This document shows, one piece after another, positions 35,433 through 44,577 of a stretch of 64,000 bases of DNA (positions within the stretch are counted from its first letter, which is position 1; the number at the start of each line of letters is the position of its first letter). Under the pieces are notes generated by a model. The model was not told the DNA's origin, searched no databases, and worked only from the letters and a program-made list of their open reading frames with translations. Made by a program: the position numbers and the translations under genes. Origin of the DNA: Arthrobacter sp. MYb227 (lineage in GTDB: Bacteria; Actinomycetota; Actinomycetes; Actinomycetales; Micrococcaceae); NCBI RefSeq assembly GCF_002975435.1, contig NZ_PCPT01000001.1, positions 310,001-374,000 on the forward strand, given 5' to 3'.

Positions 35433-36095
35433 GATAAGAGGTCAGCGCCGAGAACGAGCGACGAAACCAACCTTGTTGCACTCGAGGCACACAAGGACAC
35501 GACTCGCGATCAGCTCCGGGCAAAACGCCGTCAGCTTGGCGCAACCGAACGCCAACGGCAGGCCGCTGCACTGGCAAGACACCTAGTCCCTTGGCTCGAC
35601 GTAAACGCTCCACGCAAAACCCTCACATGTTTTCTCTCGTATGGGGCAGAACCACCCACTGGGGAACTACTCGATACGCTGCATGTTGGCGGTTATAGAA
35701 TTTATGTTCCGGTCTGTGAACCCGCCCGGCAACTTTCTTGGGTTCGCTGGTATCCGGGTGTTGAAATGGAACGTAGCGCTGTTGCACCCATTAACGAACC
35801 AGTCGGTGAACGTTATGGTGTCGAGCTGATGGGCGAAATTGACGTGGTGCTAGTTCCTGCCCAGGCAGTTGATGAGGCAGGAGACCGCTTGGGACAAGGT
35901 GGCGGGTATTACGACAGGTTTATTTCGGCAATGAACGAACGTGCCGGCTCCGGCGCCATCACTCAAGGCCCCAAATTGCTCAGTATGGTTTTCGAACACG
36001 AGTTCATGAGTGCTGGTTCCTTCCCGGTAGAAGAATTTGATCAGCGGGTGGATGCCGTAGTCACGGCGTTGGGCGTGCGTAACCTCACCGATTGA
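35430..36095 (+). CDS. 5-formyltetrahydrofolate cyclo-ligase
   Basis: A 221-residue enzyme that converts 5-formyl-THF to 5,10-methenyl-THF using ATP, returning folate to one-carbon metabolism. Motifs are RDQLRAKRRQLGATERQRQA at the N-terminus, TCFLSYGAEPPTGELL, and the phosphate/substrate motif RLGQGGGYYDRF. Length and order fit the family. A zinc-ribbon gene follows about 140 nt downstream, a frequent actinobacterial arrangement. Confidence 0.94.
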   Translation: MDKRSAPRTSDETNLVALEAHKDTTRDQLRAKRRQLGATERQRQAAALARHLVPWLDVNAPRKTLTCFLSYGAEPPTGELLDTLHVGGYRIYVPVCEPARQLSWVRWYPGVEMERSAVAPINEPVGERYGVELMGEIDVVLVPAQAVDEAGDRLGQGGGYYDRFISAMNERAGSGAITQGPKLLSMVFEHEFMSAGSFPVEEFDQRVDAVVTALGVRNLTD

Positions 36096-36239
36096 CCGGC
36101 CGGGTGTGCGATAGAATTAGATACGGACGCGGTATCCATCTCCCCGTCCTGACCCCACCTCCGCAGGATCAATCGGTACACGCTTGTTGTGCCAGGCTCG
36201 GCCGCGGGAGAACTTTGATCATCTTGCGAAAGGATCATG

Positions 36240-36461
36240 ATGCCTACTTATGTTTACGCCTGCAAAGACTGTGGCCACGCGATGGAGGTAGTCCAGTCCT
36301 TCAGCGATGAAGCGCTAACCATCTGCCCCGAATGCCAGGGGGAACTACGTAAGAAGTTCAATAGTGTTGGAGTTGTCTTCAAGGGATCCGGCTTCTACCG
36401 CAACGATTCACGATCTTCGGGCAGTTCAAGTGTTCCTGCCTCGAACACTTCATCCGCATAG
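36240..36461 (+). CDS. FmdB-family zinc ribbon protein
   Basis: A 73-residue protein with a zinc ribbon formed by CKDCG and CPECQ, opening with PTYVYACKDCGHAMEV and containing LRKKFNSVGVVFKGSGFYRND, the signature of the FmdB/CxxC_CxxC_SSSS family. The C-terminus is Ser-rich. Two adjacent ATGs exist; AGGA spacing favours the second (36240), but 36237 is possible. The function is unknown, probably regulatory. Confidence 0.92.
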   Translation: MPTYVYACKDCGHAMEVVQSFSDEALTICPECQGELRKKFNSVGVVFKGSGFYRNDSRSSGSSSVPASNTSSA

Positions 36462-36544
36462 CATCGCCACCCCTCAGCTGGCGCGTCATTGCTCTTCTTC
36501 GCACAGCTTGAGGTCACCTAAGAATTTGATATAGATGTACACCA

Positions 36545-36585
36545 AAGCCATGGGCGCGAACCACTGAGGTCTGTGCCCATGGCTT
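36545..36585. terminator. Hairpin between the FmdB and SAF genes
   Basis: AAGCCATGGGC (36545-36555) and GCCCATGGCTT (36575-36585) are perfectly complementary with a 19-nt centre. It lies 84 nt after the FmdB stop and just before the SAF gene. No T-run, so either a terminator or a leader structure. Confidence 0.55.
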
Positions 36586-36594
36586 GCTTAATGC

Positions 36595-37350
36595 ATGTTT
36601 ACCATGCATCGACGTAACGAATTAGGCGACTCGGGGCGCAGCAAAGCGCTTCGCAAGGCACCAAGCGCCAGGCCAGGGGTTCGTGGAACAAAAACTCGGG
36701 AACCGGGGCGCAGTCCACGTGAAATATTCGCCAAGTACCGCAGGATTCTAGCCGCAGGCATTGCCATGCTCACCGTCGCGGTGTCCTTAGCCGCGCTGGC
36801 ACCCAAACGTGAAGAAACTCTCCCGGTTCTTGTTGCCGGGCGCGATCTACCGGCTGGCACATTATTGAGTGCCGAAGATTTGCGTGTTGTACGAGCTTCT
36901 GTGGCGTTATTGCCAGCAGCAGGGTTTGGTACGACGGTCCCGGTCGAGGGATCACGTCTGGCAATCCCTCTCTTGGCCGGAACACCACTGCTTGAGACGA
37001 TGATCATTGGGCCCGGGCTACTTGCCGGAACACCATCTGGCACCGTTGCTGTACCGCTACGCCTCAATGACGCATCGACGTCCACGCTATTACAGTCGGG
37101 GCAGCATGTAAATGTTGTGCTTACCGAGGGTAATGGTTTTGAGTCCAAAGTGGTCTCACGGGTTTTGGCTCGTTCGGCAACGATCCTGTGGACGGCGGTG
37201 CCAACAGACCCCGGGCAGGGAGCTGCTTGGGGTTCTTCGGGCACCTCAGAAGAAGCGGGGTTGATTGTTGTTGCAGCCCCACCCGAGGTTGCCGAATCCC
37301 TTGCAACGGGTGCACAGCGAGGCAAGCTTTCGGTGGTCCTGGTGAACTAG
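36595..37350 (+). CDS. SAF-domain protein, CpaB/RcpC-like
   Basis: A 251-residue protein with a basic N-terminal region, one transmembrane segment (ILAAGIAMLTVAVSLAALAP, about residues 50-69) and an extracytoplasmic SAF domain (PVLVAGRDLPAGTLLSAEDL) like that of CpaB/RcpC pilus assembly and FlgA proteins. The rest resembles the RcpC C-terminal beta-rich region. No pilus genes flank it. The start may be 36595 or 36604; neither has a ribosome binding site. Confidence 0.8.
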   Translation: MFTMHRRNELGDSGRSKALRKAPSARPGVRGTKTREPGRSPREIFAKYRRILAAGIAMLTVAVSLAALAPKREETLPVLVAGRDLPAGTLLSAEDLRVVRASVALLPAAGFGTTVPVEGSRLAIPLLAGTPLLETMIIGPGLLAGTPSGTVAVPLRLNDASTSTLLQSGQHVNVVLTEGNGFESKVVSRVLARSATILWTAVPTDPGQGAAWGSSGTSEEAGLIVVAAPPEVAESLATGAQRGKLSVVLVN

Positions 37351-37353
37351 GTC

Positions 37354-37710
37354 CTAATCCCAATGTGGGGGGCGTTGAGATTTCATCCACTCCCCCAAAT
37401 CGTCCACGCCATCGCCCCAGCGCCGTGGATCATCCTCGGCCGCGCGTTCGGAGAATATCGGCTCGGTCCCCTGCGCCGCCGTGCGAGCGGGCTTATCCGT
37501 GGCATCAGGTGAACCGGTGGGCGTGGCCGTGGAATCCTTTGCCGCATCGGTAGTCACCGGCTGATCACCGAGCTGTACGTTCTTCGGATCGGGCCGACCT
37601 GCCCCGTGCGGCAGCTCAAAGACACCCAAAAGCACAGATTCGCTAACCTGTTGCGGCTGCGCAGTAACCCGCCGCGGCTTTTTACGCCCGGGCTGCTGTT
37701 GTTGCTCCAT
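37354..37710 (-). CDS. Hypothetical low-complexity protein
   Basis: A 118-residue, probably disordered protein: a Gln/Lys/Arg-rich N-terminus (MEQQQQPGRKKPRRVTAQPQ), a short ordered-looking VSESVLLGVFELPHGAGRP, a Thr/Ala/Asp-rich middle, and a C-terminus DDLGEWMKSQRPPHWD that looks conserved. Its stop lies 3 nt from the SAF gene stop on the other strand. It may be part of the same leftward unit as the large helicase-like gene. No function is claimed. Confidence 0.65.
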   Translation of the reverse strand: MEQQQQPGRKKPRRVTAQPQQVSESVLLGVFELPHGAGRPDPKNVQLGDQPVTTDAAKDSTATPTGSPDATDKPARTAAQGTEPIFSERAAEDDPRRWGDGVDDLGEWMKSQRPPHWD

Positions 37711-37818
37711 GCTGCTTCATCCTGCTTCATCCTGCTTCAAGTATTCAATCCAGTGATCCGTGGGCCAGCTAGCCCCCTTTCCGGTTCACTCAGCGTCTCC
37801 GGGAGGGCTAGCTACAAT

Positions 37819-40800
37819 TTAGGACCCGTTCGATCCGTTTCCGCCCGAGGCATGGGCGAGGTTCGCCACCGGTGGGATGGCAAATACTGGCTCACTCTCG
37901 GCGCTCTCGGAGCCTGAACGAGCTTCCGAACCGGGAGCGGCTGGGGCTTCTTCGTTAAGTCCCAAGTAGCCAGCCAGGGTGTTTGCCACGGCCGCAGGAT
38001 CGGAGAAGACATCGATCGTCCATAGTGGAACGTAGCGCCAGCCTAAGGATTCGAAGAGCTGCGGACGCAGACGGCTTCGTTCGCGCACCGAGAACTTACG
38101 ATAGTTTTCGGTACCGTCATACACAACGGCTAGCGGTGTAGCGGTTCCAGAACCCGTGACATCGAGCGCATGGGCAGCGATATCAAGAACGCCCCGGTAA
38201 TGCTGGGTTACGAAAGACCCATGCTCTTCAAGCCTGCCCATCAGGTCGGTGACCAAGGGGTCTTGTAAGGGTGTGGTAGTCGCGATCATTCCCGAATCGC
38301 CACCCAGAACCCGCCCAACAAGCTCTAGGAAACGGCGTGCCCCATAACGCATGCGGGCCAGATCCATATCCTGGGGGCGCAAGGCAGAAACCAACGTCAT
38401 CGAGGTACGCGCCCGGGTTACTGCATTGACGAAGAGTTCGTCACCGCCGGGTTGTGAGAGCGCACCAAAATCGTGCACGATTTTCCCATGCGTGGTGCGC
38501 CCGTAGCCCAGTGCCAAAATGATTGCGTCTCGTTGCAGATCCGCAAGCTTATCGATGCTTGTCACCAAGAAGCGTTCGTGCGAGGCACGGAAGTATTTGA
38601 TGGCCCAGGGGTGGTTCGGAAGCTGAACGCGGATTCCTTCGGCAATCGCCGATGCATGAGTGCGGTTTCCTGCAACTACCGCCAAGGTTTCGGTAGGACG
38701 CTGCGCAAGGTGTGCAAAGACCAAATCTACAACGCGCCGCACCTCGGCAACAGTGGTTTCCACTGATTCGCCATTCATCCCCAAGGTACCGGTGCCATCG
38801 GCTACGTACTCGGCACGCAACGCCGAAGAACCTGCACCAAGGGATCGGGCAGCTGGCAGGCGGGACAGTGAATCCGCATAGAAATCGTGTGAAAGCGATG
38901 CAGTAAGTCCCTCATCGATCCCACGATAAGCAGTGCTCAGGCGCACCATCGGCAGGATCTTGGACAATGCCGACATGGCCGAGATCGGTGCCGCCTCAAC
39001 CCTCGTATGTGCCGTGGGATCAACGGAGACCTCAAAGGGATTTGGTCCACCCATCATTGAATCACCAAAGGCGATGATCTGGGCGGAACGAGAGATCGAG
39101 CCAAGCACCGAACGCAGCGACAGAGAATCGGCATCCAACAGGATTACCGCATCAAACTTCATTCCCGCCGGAACCGTCGCCGGTACCAGCAACGGGGAAC
39201 CGACCCAGATGGGGCACAACGAGTTCACTAGCGCATCGCCCAAGGACATCAACGCCGGAATATTCGGGTCTTGTTCCTTGAGCATGGCGCGCAGCTCGCG
39301 TGATGCGGCACGATGGTCGGCAAGCGCTGCCTTCCAGGCCTTGGCCAGGGCCCAACGTAAGCGTGAAGCACCTGAGGCAACATGAGCGGAGTCGGTAATC
39401 CGGTATTCGGCCTCGAGCCTGCGCAATTTGGCGCCATCGTTCATCGCTAGGAAGTCATCCCCGGAGATCATCGCATCCAGCGCAGACTGCCACCAGGCAA
39501 GTTCGAGTTCCGCACCGACGACGTCAGGATCAATGTTGCGGGCGCGGAAATCGGCAATGAGCTCACCGAGTCCTTGCTCTTTGAGCTGCTCGGAAATCAG
39601 GGTGCGTTCGGGCAACTGATCTAGTTCGCTCTTGTGCTCGATCAGCGCATCGATGCGTTCAAGCAGTTTTGTCACCGGCTCGTCACGCAATTGATCGGCA
39701 ACAGTTGATGGGAGCAGCGAGGCGAGCTTATCGATGCGTGCCCCGGCATCCTGGTAACCGGCATTGACGTCCAGCAATCCCGCCGGCACCATGGGATGGC
39801 GCTGACTGGTTGCATGCTGACGCCAGGCCAGGTGTTGTACCTGTACCGCTTCGAGTGCAGATTGCAGATCCGCAACATGCATGCCAGGACGCACATAATC
39901 CTTGGCAACCTTGCGCAAGCGTGAACGAGTCATCGAACTCATTTCGATACCGCGCTCCCGACGCCATGCCGATGAGGCGGTGGCGGAGATCAAATCTTCG
40001 ACGGGACGGTCAAAAATATCTGATTCGAACTTATCAAGTGAGCCACGCACGGCGACCAATAGGTCAAGCTGTTCGCCCCACTTATTGTAGGAATCGGCAA
40101 GCCGGATCTCGGAGTGGTCGGCAACCTTGAGCATGTGCTCACGCAGGATCGGTAGATCCCGAGATAGGCCATCGACAAGATCAATTGCCGTATCGGTATC
40201 GCGCTTGTTGCGCAGCCGTGCACCAAACCAGGGGCTTTGCGTTGCCGCACTAATGAAAGACCCAAGTTCCGCGGCACGAACCAGCTGTGCCGTGGTTGCC
40301 TCGCGATCGGTGATCGAGTCAAGAACCGAACGCTTCAGTCGCACCGTGGTGGCAGGGGCCTGGTCAAGAGAGGTAAGCCGGGCAAGTTCCTGCATCGCGT
40401 CGTACGGAGAGCAGCCCCACCGCTGACGTGTTGAATGCAGCGAGCGCACGTGGTCAAGAAGCGCATGACGATGTTCGCGCAGCTTTGCATGAAGTTGGCC
40501 CAGCTGTGGCTCGGTGGCACGCTCATTACGCAGGATCGAACGCGTGAGCAGTTCACGCAATGCCGCCGGGTCTTCCTCAGGGGAAAGCAGCAGGGCCGTG
40601 CCCGCCAAATCTAGTTCAGCAAATTTGGCAACAAATTCCTCGGCGCTTGAGCGGCGTTCGGCAATGACCAGCACGCGTTTACCGGCTGCGGCAAGTATTG
40701 CCGCGGTGTTCAGTGCTGTTTGGGTTTGCCCCGAACCGGCAGGTGCGCTCACCGCTACCGAGGCACCGGCCTCCACTAGGTCAAGGACGCGCTGCTGAGA

Positions 40801-41619
40801 TTCATCGGCATCCAAGAGCAATAGCTCATCCTGGGGATCCCGATCATCGCTGGTGCGTTCGGGGATCTGCGGGGTTGAGAGTTTCTTTGGTTCTTGCCCG
40901 TTCTGTGCGCTCTGCCGCTCTTCGGCGGCAAGCAGTGCATCAAGCACCGGATGTGTGAGATCTAAGGTGCCCGGATCAGCCGGATCGGCAAGGTCGGCGA
41001 AAGTTGAAATCAATAGTTGGTGAGCGATGATCACCCCACCGGTATCCGCTACCTGAGAACGCAGGGCGTCCATGCCGCGGGTCGGGTCAAAACGTGCGAT
41101 CGAGTAGGCTGCGGCATTGATCGCCGCAACATCAATCTCGAGGTTGAATTGGCGTTTGAAATAGCGCAGCAGGGCCGGAGAGAATTCGGCGCGGCCCATC
41201 AACTGAATTTCATAGTCATCTTGGTCATCGCGTGCGGATAGGACGATGCGCCCGAGCATAATGGGGGCATTGAAAAGTTCGTTGCGGCCCTCGTGGGCAG
41301 CACGCCAGTTAGCAATCCCGGCAGATAGGTATCCAACATCGATGCCACGTTCGTCCCAAAGTTCACGGATTTTTGTCCGCAGTGCCTCGGCCGTACGGCG
41401 GGCAACCTCGTATTGGTCCGAATCACGTAGCAGCGTGGAGAGTCGGGTGCGGCGCCCAGCTAGGAACTGGGCCAGGCCTGAAGGATGCGCATGAGTGATG
41501 TCGATGCTATTTGACGCCGAAGGGGCGAAGCGCAGCAGCGTATCGGTTCCGACACCGGGTCCCAATGATTCAACCCATGTGGAGACCATTTCATCCGTAT
41601 GTTGCTGGTGCTCTGACAC
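37819..41619 (-). CDS. Very large SF1 helicase-like protein with degenerate ATPase motifs
   Basis: About 1,266 residues from the GTG at 41617-41619. The N-terminal 250 residues resemble DUF4011-type modules (LLRFAPSASNSIDITHAHPS, RGIDVGYLSAGIANW). The helicase core is recognisable but altered: Walker A is APAGSGQTQT with Gln for the usual Lys, Walker B is VILLDADSLSL with Ala for the usual Glu, and motif III is AFGDSMMGG without Gln, while motif VI (VNAVTRARTSMTLV) is fairly normal. The C-terminus (VVYDGTENYRKFSVRERSRL, ESLGWRYVPLWTIDVFSDP) is a Vsr/MTES_1575-like nuclease fold, again partly degenerate. The frame is open throughout. ATP hydrolysis may be lost. Confidence 0.8.
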   Translation of the reverse strand: MSEHQQHTDEMVSTWVESLGPGVGTDTLLRFAPSASNSIDITHAHPSGLAQFLAGRRTRLSTLLRDSDQYEVARRTAEALRTKIRELWDERGIDVGYLSAGIANWRAAHEGRNELFNAPIMLGRIVLSARDDQDDYEIQLMGRAEFSPALLRYFKRQFNLEIDVAAINAAAYSIARFDPTRGMDALRSQVADTGGVIIAHQLLISTFADLADPADPGTLDLTHPVLDALLAAEERQSAQNGQEPKKLSTPQIPERTSDDRDPQDELLLLDADESQQRVLDLVEAGASVAVSAPAGSGQTQTALNTAAILAAAGKRVLVIAERRSSAEEFVAKFAELDLAGTALLLSPEEDPAALRELLTRSILRNERATEPQLGQLHAKLREHRHALLDHVRSLHSTRQRWGCSPYDAMQELARLTSLDQAPATTVRLKRSVLDSITDREATTAQLVRAAELGSFISAATQSPWFGARLRNKRDTDTAIDLVDGLSRDLPILREHMLKVADHSEIRLADSYNKWGEQLDLLVAVRGSLDKFESDIFDRPVEDLISATASSAWRRERGIEMSSMTRSRLRKVAKDYVRPGMHVADLQSALEAVQVQHLAWRQHATSQRHPMVPAGLLDVNAGYQDAGARIDKLASLLPSTVADQLRDEPVTKLLERIDALIEHKSELDQLPERTLISEQLKEQGLGELIADFRARNIDPDVVGAELELAWWQSALDAMISGDDFLAMNDGAKLRRLEAEYRITDSAHVASGASRLRWALAKAWKAALADHRAASRELRAMLKEQDPNIPALMSLGDALVNSLCPIWVGSPLLVPATVPAGMKFDAVILLDADSLSLRSVLGSISRSAQIIAFGDSMMGGPNPFEVSVDPTAHTRVEAAPISAMSALSKILPMVRLSTAYRGIDEGLTASLSHDFYADSLSRLPAARSLGAGSSALRAEYVADGTGTLGMNGESVETTVAEVRRVVDLVFAHLAQRPTETLAVVAGNRTHASAIAEGIRVQLPNHPWAIKYFRASHERFLVTSIDKLADLQRDAIILALGYGRTTHGKIVHDFGALSQPGGDELFVNAVTRARTSMTLVSALRPQDMDLARMRYGARRFLELVGRVLGGDSGMIATTTPLQDPLVTDLMGRLEEHGSFVTQHYRGVLDIAAHALDVTGSGTATPLAVVYDGTENYRKFSVRERSRLRPQLFESLGWRYVPLWTIDVFSDPAAVANTLAGYLGLNEEAPAAPGSEARSGSESAESEPVFAIPPVANLAHASGGNGSNGS

Positions 41620-41833
41620 CGTCGCTACCGTCCCTTCCCTCAAACCGAATGCCGCGGCACGTGTTGGGCGCATTGCCACAACGTGTACATCCGGCCCTTA
41701 CTAACGTAGTGCAAAAAGACATCGCGATGCCGAACCAAAACACGTTGTTGCGTAGCTTCTTAGGCTCGTGTACGCATCATCGCTGGTGGGGATCGGTCGC
41801 TAGTGAATCGGCGATCCACTGTTGGCTTAAACA

Positions 41834-41880
41834 CTGTAGGGGGAAGTAGCCGCGCTGATGCGACTTCTCCCCCCCTACAG
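41834..41880 (-). terminator. Terminator-like hairpin after guaA
   Basis: CTGTAGGGGGAAGT (41834-41847) pairs with ACTTCTCCCCCCCTACAG (41863-41880) with small bulges. It lies 33 nt after the leftward guaA stop. T content after the stem is modest. Confidence 0.65.
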
Positions 41881-41912
41881 TTCTGTGCAACGCGGCTAAC
41901 CGCGCGCCGGGA

Positions 41913-43505
41913 TTACTCCCATTCGATGGTTCCCGGTGGCTTGGACGTTACATCCAGTACCACGCGGTTGACCCCGTCGACCTCATTGGTAATGCGGTTG
42001 GAGATCTTTGCCAGCAGGTCGTACGGCAGGCGTGACCAATCGGCAGTCATCGCATCTTCCGAGGAGACCGGGCGCAGCACGATCGGGTGACCGTAGGTAC
42101 GGCCATCACCCTGCACACCCACGGAGCGTACATCCGCGAGCAGGACTACCGGCATCTGCCAGACTTCTTCATCCAGGCCGGCTGCGGTCAGCTCGGCGCG
42201 AGCAATCGCGTCTGCCTTGCGCAGCAGCGCCAGACGTTCCTCGTTGACCGCACCGATGATGCGGATGCCTAGGCCGGGGCCCGGGAAGGGCTGACGCATG
42301 ACGATCTCGTGCGGCAAACCAAGCTGCTTGCCCACGGCACGAACCTCATCCTTGAAGAGCTCCCGCAGCGGCTCAACCAGTTCGAAGTCTAGGTCTTCGG
42401 GTAGCCCGCCGACGTTGTGGTGGCTCTTGATGTTTGCTGCTCCCTCGCCACCTCCGGATTCGACGACGTCCGGGTACAAGGTCCCCTGGACCAGGAACTT
42501 CACCGGTTCGCCGGAGTCGGCTGCCTCGGCGAGGATCGCGGTTTCGGCCGCCTCGAACGCACGAATGAATTCGCGGCCAATGATCTTGCGCTTGGTTTCC
42601 GGATCCGTCACGCCGTCCAGAGCGGTCAGGAAGCGTTCGCGCTCGTCGGCAATGTAGAGCTTGGCTCCGGTTGCGGCAACGAAGTCCTTTTCGACCTGTT
42701 CCGCTTCGCCTTCGCGCAGCAGACCGTGGTTGACGAAGACACAGGTGAGCTGATCTCCAATGGCGCGCTGCACGAGTGCTGCGGCCACTGCCGAGTCGAC
42801 GCCACCGGAGAGGCCACAGATGGCTCGTCCGGTGCCAACCTGGGCACGGATCTTTTCGACCTGGTCATCAAGGATGTTCGCGGCGGTCCACGAGGGGGAA
42901 AGGCCTGCACCGTTGTACAGGAAGTTCTTCAAAACGTCCTGGCCGTGCTCGGAATGCTTGACCTCTGGGTGCCACTGCACGCCATAGAGGCGCTTGGCCT
43001 CGTTGGCGAACGCGGCTACCGGGGCGCCGGCGGTAGTTGCCAGTACCTCGAAGCCCTCGGGAGCCTGGGCGACGGAGTCGCCGTGGCTCATCCAAACGTT
43101 CTGGGTTTCCGGGATGCCGGCCAGGATGGAGCGTGCCGCTCCGGTGGCTGTGGCATCGGTTGCGCCGTATTCGCGCAATCCGGTTTCGGCTACAACGCCA
43201 CCCAGGGCGTTGGCCATGGCTTGGAAGCCATAGCAGATACCCAGAACCGGGACATCTGCTTCAAATAGGTCGGCACCGACACTCGGGGCACCTTCGGCGT
43301 AAACGCTTGAGGGGCCTCCTGAGAGGATGATTGCCGCCGGGTTCTTGGCGAGAATCTGTTCGGTGGTGTAGGTATGCGGGACGATCTCCGAATACACGTT
43401 GGCTTCGCGTACACGCCGAGCAATCAGCTGTGCGTACTGGGCCCCGTAATCGACGACCAGAACCGGCTTTTGCTCTGGGGTGCTGGGAGTGTTGGTCACG
43501 CTCAT
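41913..43505 (-). CDS. guaA: GMP synthase (glutamine-hydrolysing)
   Basis: A 530-residue enzyme making GMP from XMP, glutamine and ATP. The N-terminal class I glutamine amidotransferase has the nucleophile in [10 protein letters not shown] and the His-Glu pair in QWHPEVKHS. The ATP pyrophosphatase domain has the PP-loop [12 protein letters not shown], and the C-terminal dimerisation domain ends with [17 protein letters not shown]. It is the final step of the guanylate pathway; guaB lies about 9 kb away in the same direction, with guaB3 between. Confidence 0.97.
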   Translation of the reverse strand: MSVTNTPSTPEQKPVLVVDYGAQYAQLIARRVREANVYSEIVPHTYTTEQILAKNPAAIILSGGPSSVYAEGAPSVGADLFEADVPVLGICYGFQAMANALGGVVAETGLREYGATDATATGAARSILAGIPETQNVWMSHGDSVAQAPEGFEVLATTAGAPVAAFANEAKRLYGVQWHPEVKHSEHGQDVLKNFLYNGAGLSPSWTAANILDDQVEKIRAQVGTGRAICGLSGGVDSAVAAALVQRAIGDQLTCVFVNHGLLREGEAEQVEKDFVAATGAKLYIADERERFLTALDGVTDPETKRKIIGREFIRAFEAAETAILAEAADSGEPVKFLVQGTLYPDVVESGGGEGAANIKSHHNVGGLPEDLDFELVEPLRELFKDEVRAVGKQLGLPHEIVMRQPFPGPGLGIRIIGAVNEERLALLRKADAIARAELTAAGLDEEVWQMPVVLLADVRSVGVQGDGRTYGHPIVLRPVSSEDAMTADWSRLPYDLLAKISNRITNEVDGVNRVVLDVTSKPPGTIEWE

Positions 43506-43592
43506 TAGCTTAGCCGTACGGTGCGCTCGCCCGCACCTTGAATCGGCTAAGCGTGACGCATACTACTTAGCCTGAGCACTAATGGGTGGTTC

Positions 43593-43943
43593 TCAGGCGT
43601 TTATGAAGCTGGCACGAATAGGTTTGGGGATCATGGTGACCTTGGGAGTGAGGTCGATATGGGTGTAGCTATCGTCGATGCAGGCGCGCCAGTATTCAAG
43701 ATGTTTCACATCGATCCAGTGCGTTGAGTCGGTGATCGCGATACCGCCCGCATTTTGGATACTGAACCAATACAAGTAGTCGACACCGTCGAGGTGCTCG
43801 TGAAAGATGGTTTCGACGAGCATATTCTCCCCGTCAAGGGTTTGGAGTACCGCATCCATGTTCTGGTTCAAAAATTCCAGCCATTGCCCAACCTTTGACA
43901 TGGCACCTGGTCGGACACGAAAACGGCTAAGTTCTATATTCAT
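43593..43943 (-). CDS. DUF6176 family protein
   Basis: A 116-residue soluble protein of the DUF6176 type, a probable ferredoxin-like-fold monooxygenase-related domain. Visible features are SRFRVRPGAMSKVGQWLEFL, ETIFHEHLDGVDYLYWFSIQ, and STHWIDVKHLEYWRACID. Function is unknown. On the minus strand TAGGCT lies 6 nt before the ATG, a leaderless-type start. It lies just upstream of guaA but has its own promoter. Confidence 0.82.
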   Translation of the reverse strand: MNIELSRFRVRPGAMSKVGQWLEFLNQNMDAVLQTLDGENMLVETIFHEHLDGVDYLYWFSIQNAGGIAITDSTHWIDVKHLEYWRACIDDSYTHIDLTPKVTMIPKPIRASFINA

Positions 43944-43955
43944 GCTTTCAGCCTA
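43941..43955 (-). promoter_or_regulatory. Leaderless-type promoter of the DUF6176 gene
   Basis: Minus-strand TAGGCT (43955-43950), a 6-nt spacer GAAAGC, then ATG at 43943-43941. Confidence 0.55.
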
Positions 43956-44039
43956 GGCAACGTCCTTGTCGAAAGATCGATCAGTGACTTCGGGACAAGA
44001 GTTTCTTGAAGCACACAATTGCTGCTGATGGCCACACGA

Positions 44040-44080
44040 CGAAGGTCCGCACACCGGATGGAACAGTGTGCGGACCTTCG
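44040..44080. terminator. Hairpin after the SURF1-DUF3817 operon
   Basis: CGAAGGTCCGCACAC and GTGTGCGGACCTTCG are perfectly complementary over 15 bp with an 11-nt loop. It follows the DUF3817 stop by about 30 nt; no T-run is seen. Confidence 0.75.
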
Positions 44081-44112
44081 CAAGATATACCGTGATGCTT
44101 GGGTGTCGGTGT

Positions 44113-44577
44113 CTAGTAGCGCTTGGCTGCCTGCGGGTGCGAGGCAAGTTCACGCTCGACTTCAACGTGGACCTTCTTCTCCATGAAGAAGGACAGCAGC
44201 GGGACAACGCCGCCCAGCGCGATGGTGATGAAGCGGCTAAAGGGCCAGCGCATCAGGGACCAGAGACGGAAATCTGCAAGCAGGTAAACCACGTACATCC
44301 AGCCGTGCACGATCAGGATCATCAGCGAGATGTTGATGCCACCGGTGATATCCGCGCGGTTGACAAAACTGACCGCGTTAGAAGTTCCATCAAGCAAGGT
44401 GCCCCCGATGAAGAGTTCCAGATGCCAGAAGTACTTGATGATCATTTCAGCACAGAGCAGCAGGAGCATCACACCGGTTGCGTAGGCAAGCACCTTGTAG
44501 AAGTTTGAGGCGCTACGGATCTGGGCCGGGGTGCCGGCAAAGCGGCGCACTTTAGGTGTGGATGATTGCTCGGTCAC
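44113..44577 (-). CDS. DUF3817 membrane protein
   Basis: A 154-residue integral membrane protein with three hydrophobic segments (LAYATGVMLLLLCAEMIIKY; ISLMILIVHGWMYVVYLLADF; FITIALGGVVPLLSFFMEKKV). The sequence matches the DUF3817 pattern, which in actinobacteria often lies between SURF1 and guaA. The GTG start overlaps the SURF1 stop (GTGA), implying coupling. Function is unknown. Confidence 0.9.
   Translation of the reverse strand: MTEQSSTPKVRRFAGTPAQIRSASNFYKVLAYATGVMLLLLCAEMIIKYFWHLELFIGGTLLDGTSNAVSFVNRADITGGINISLMILIVHGWMYVVYLLADFRLWSLMRWPFSRFITIALGGVVPLLSFFMEKKVHVEVERELASHPQAAKRY

Noticed and set aside
42417-43268. Rightward frame of 283 codons inside guaA
   Set aside because: Antisense to a conserved gene with GC-rich third positions; no domain and no ribosome binding site.
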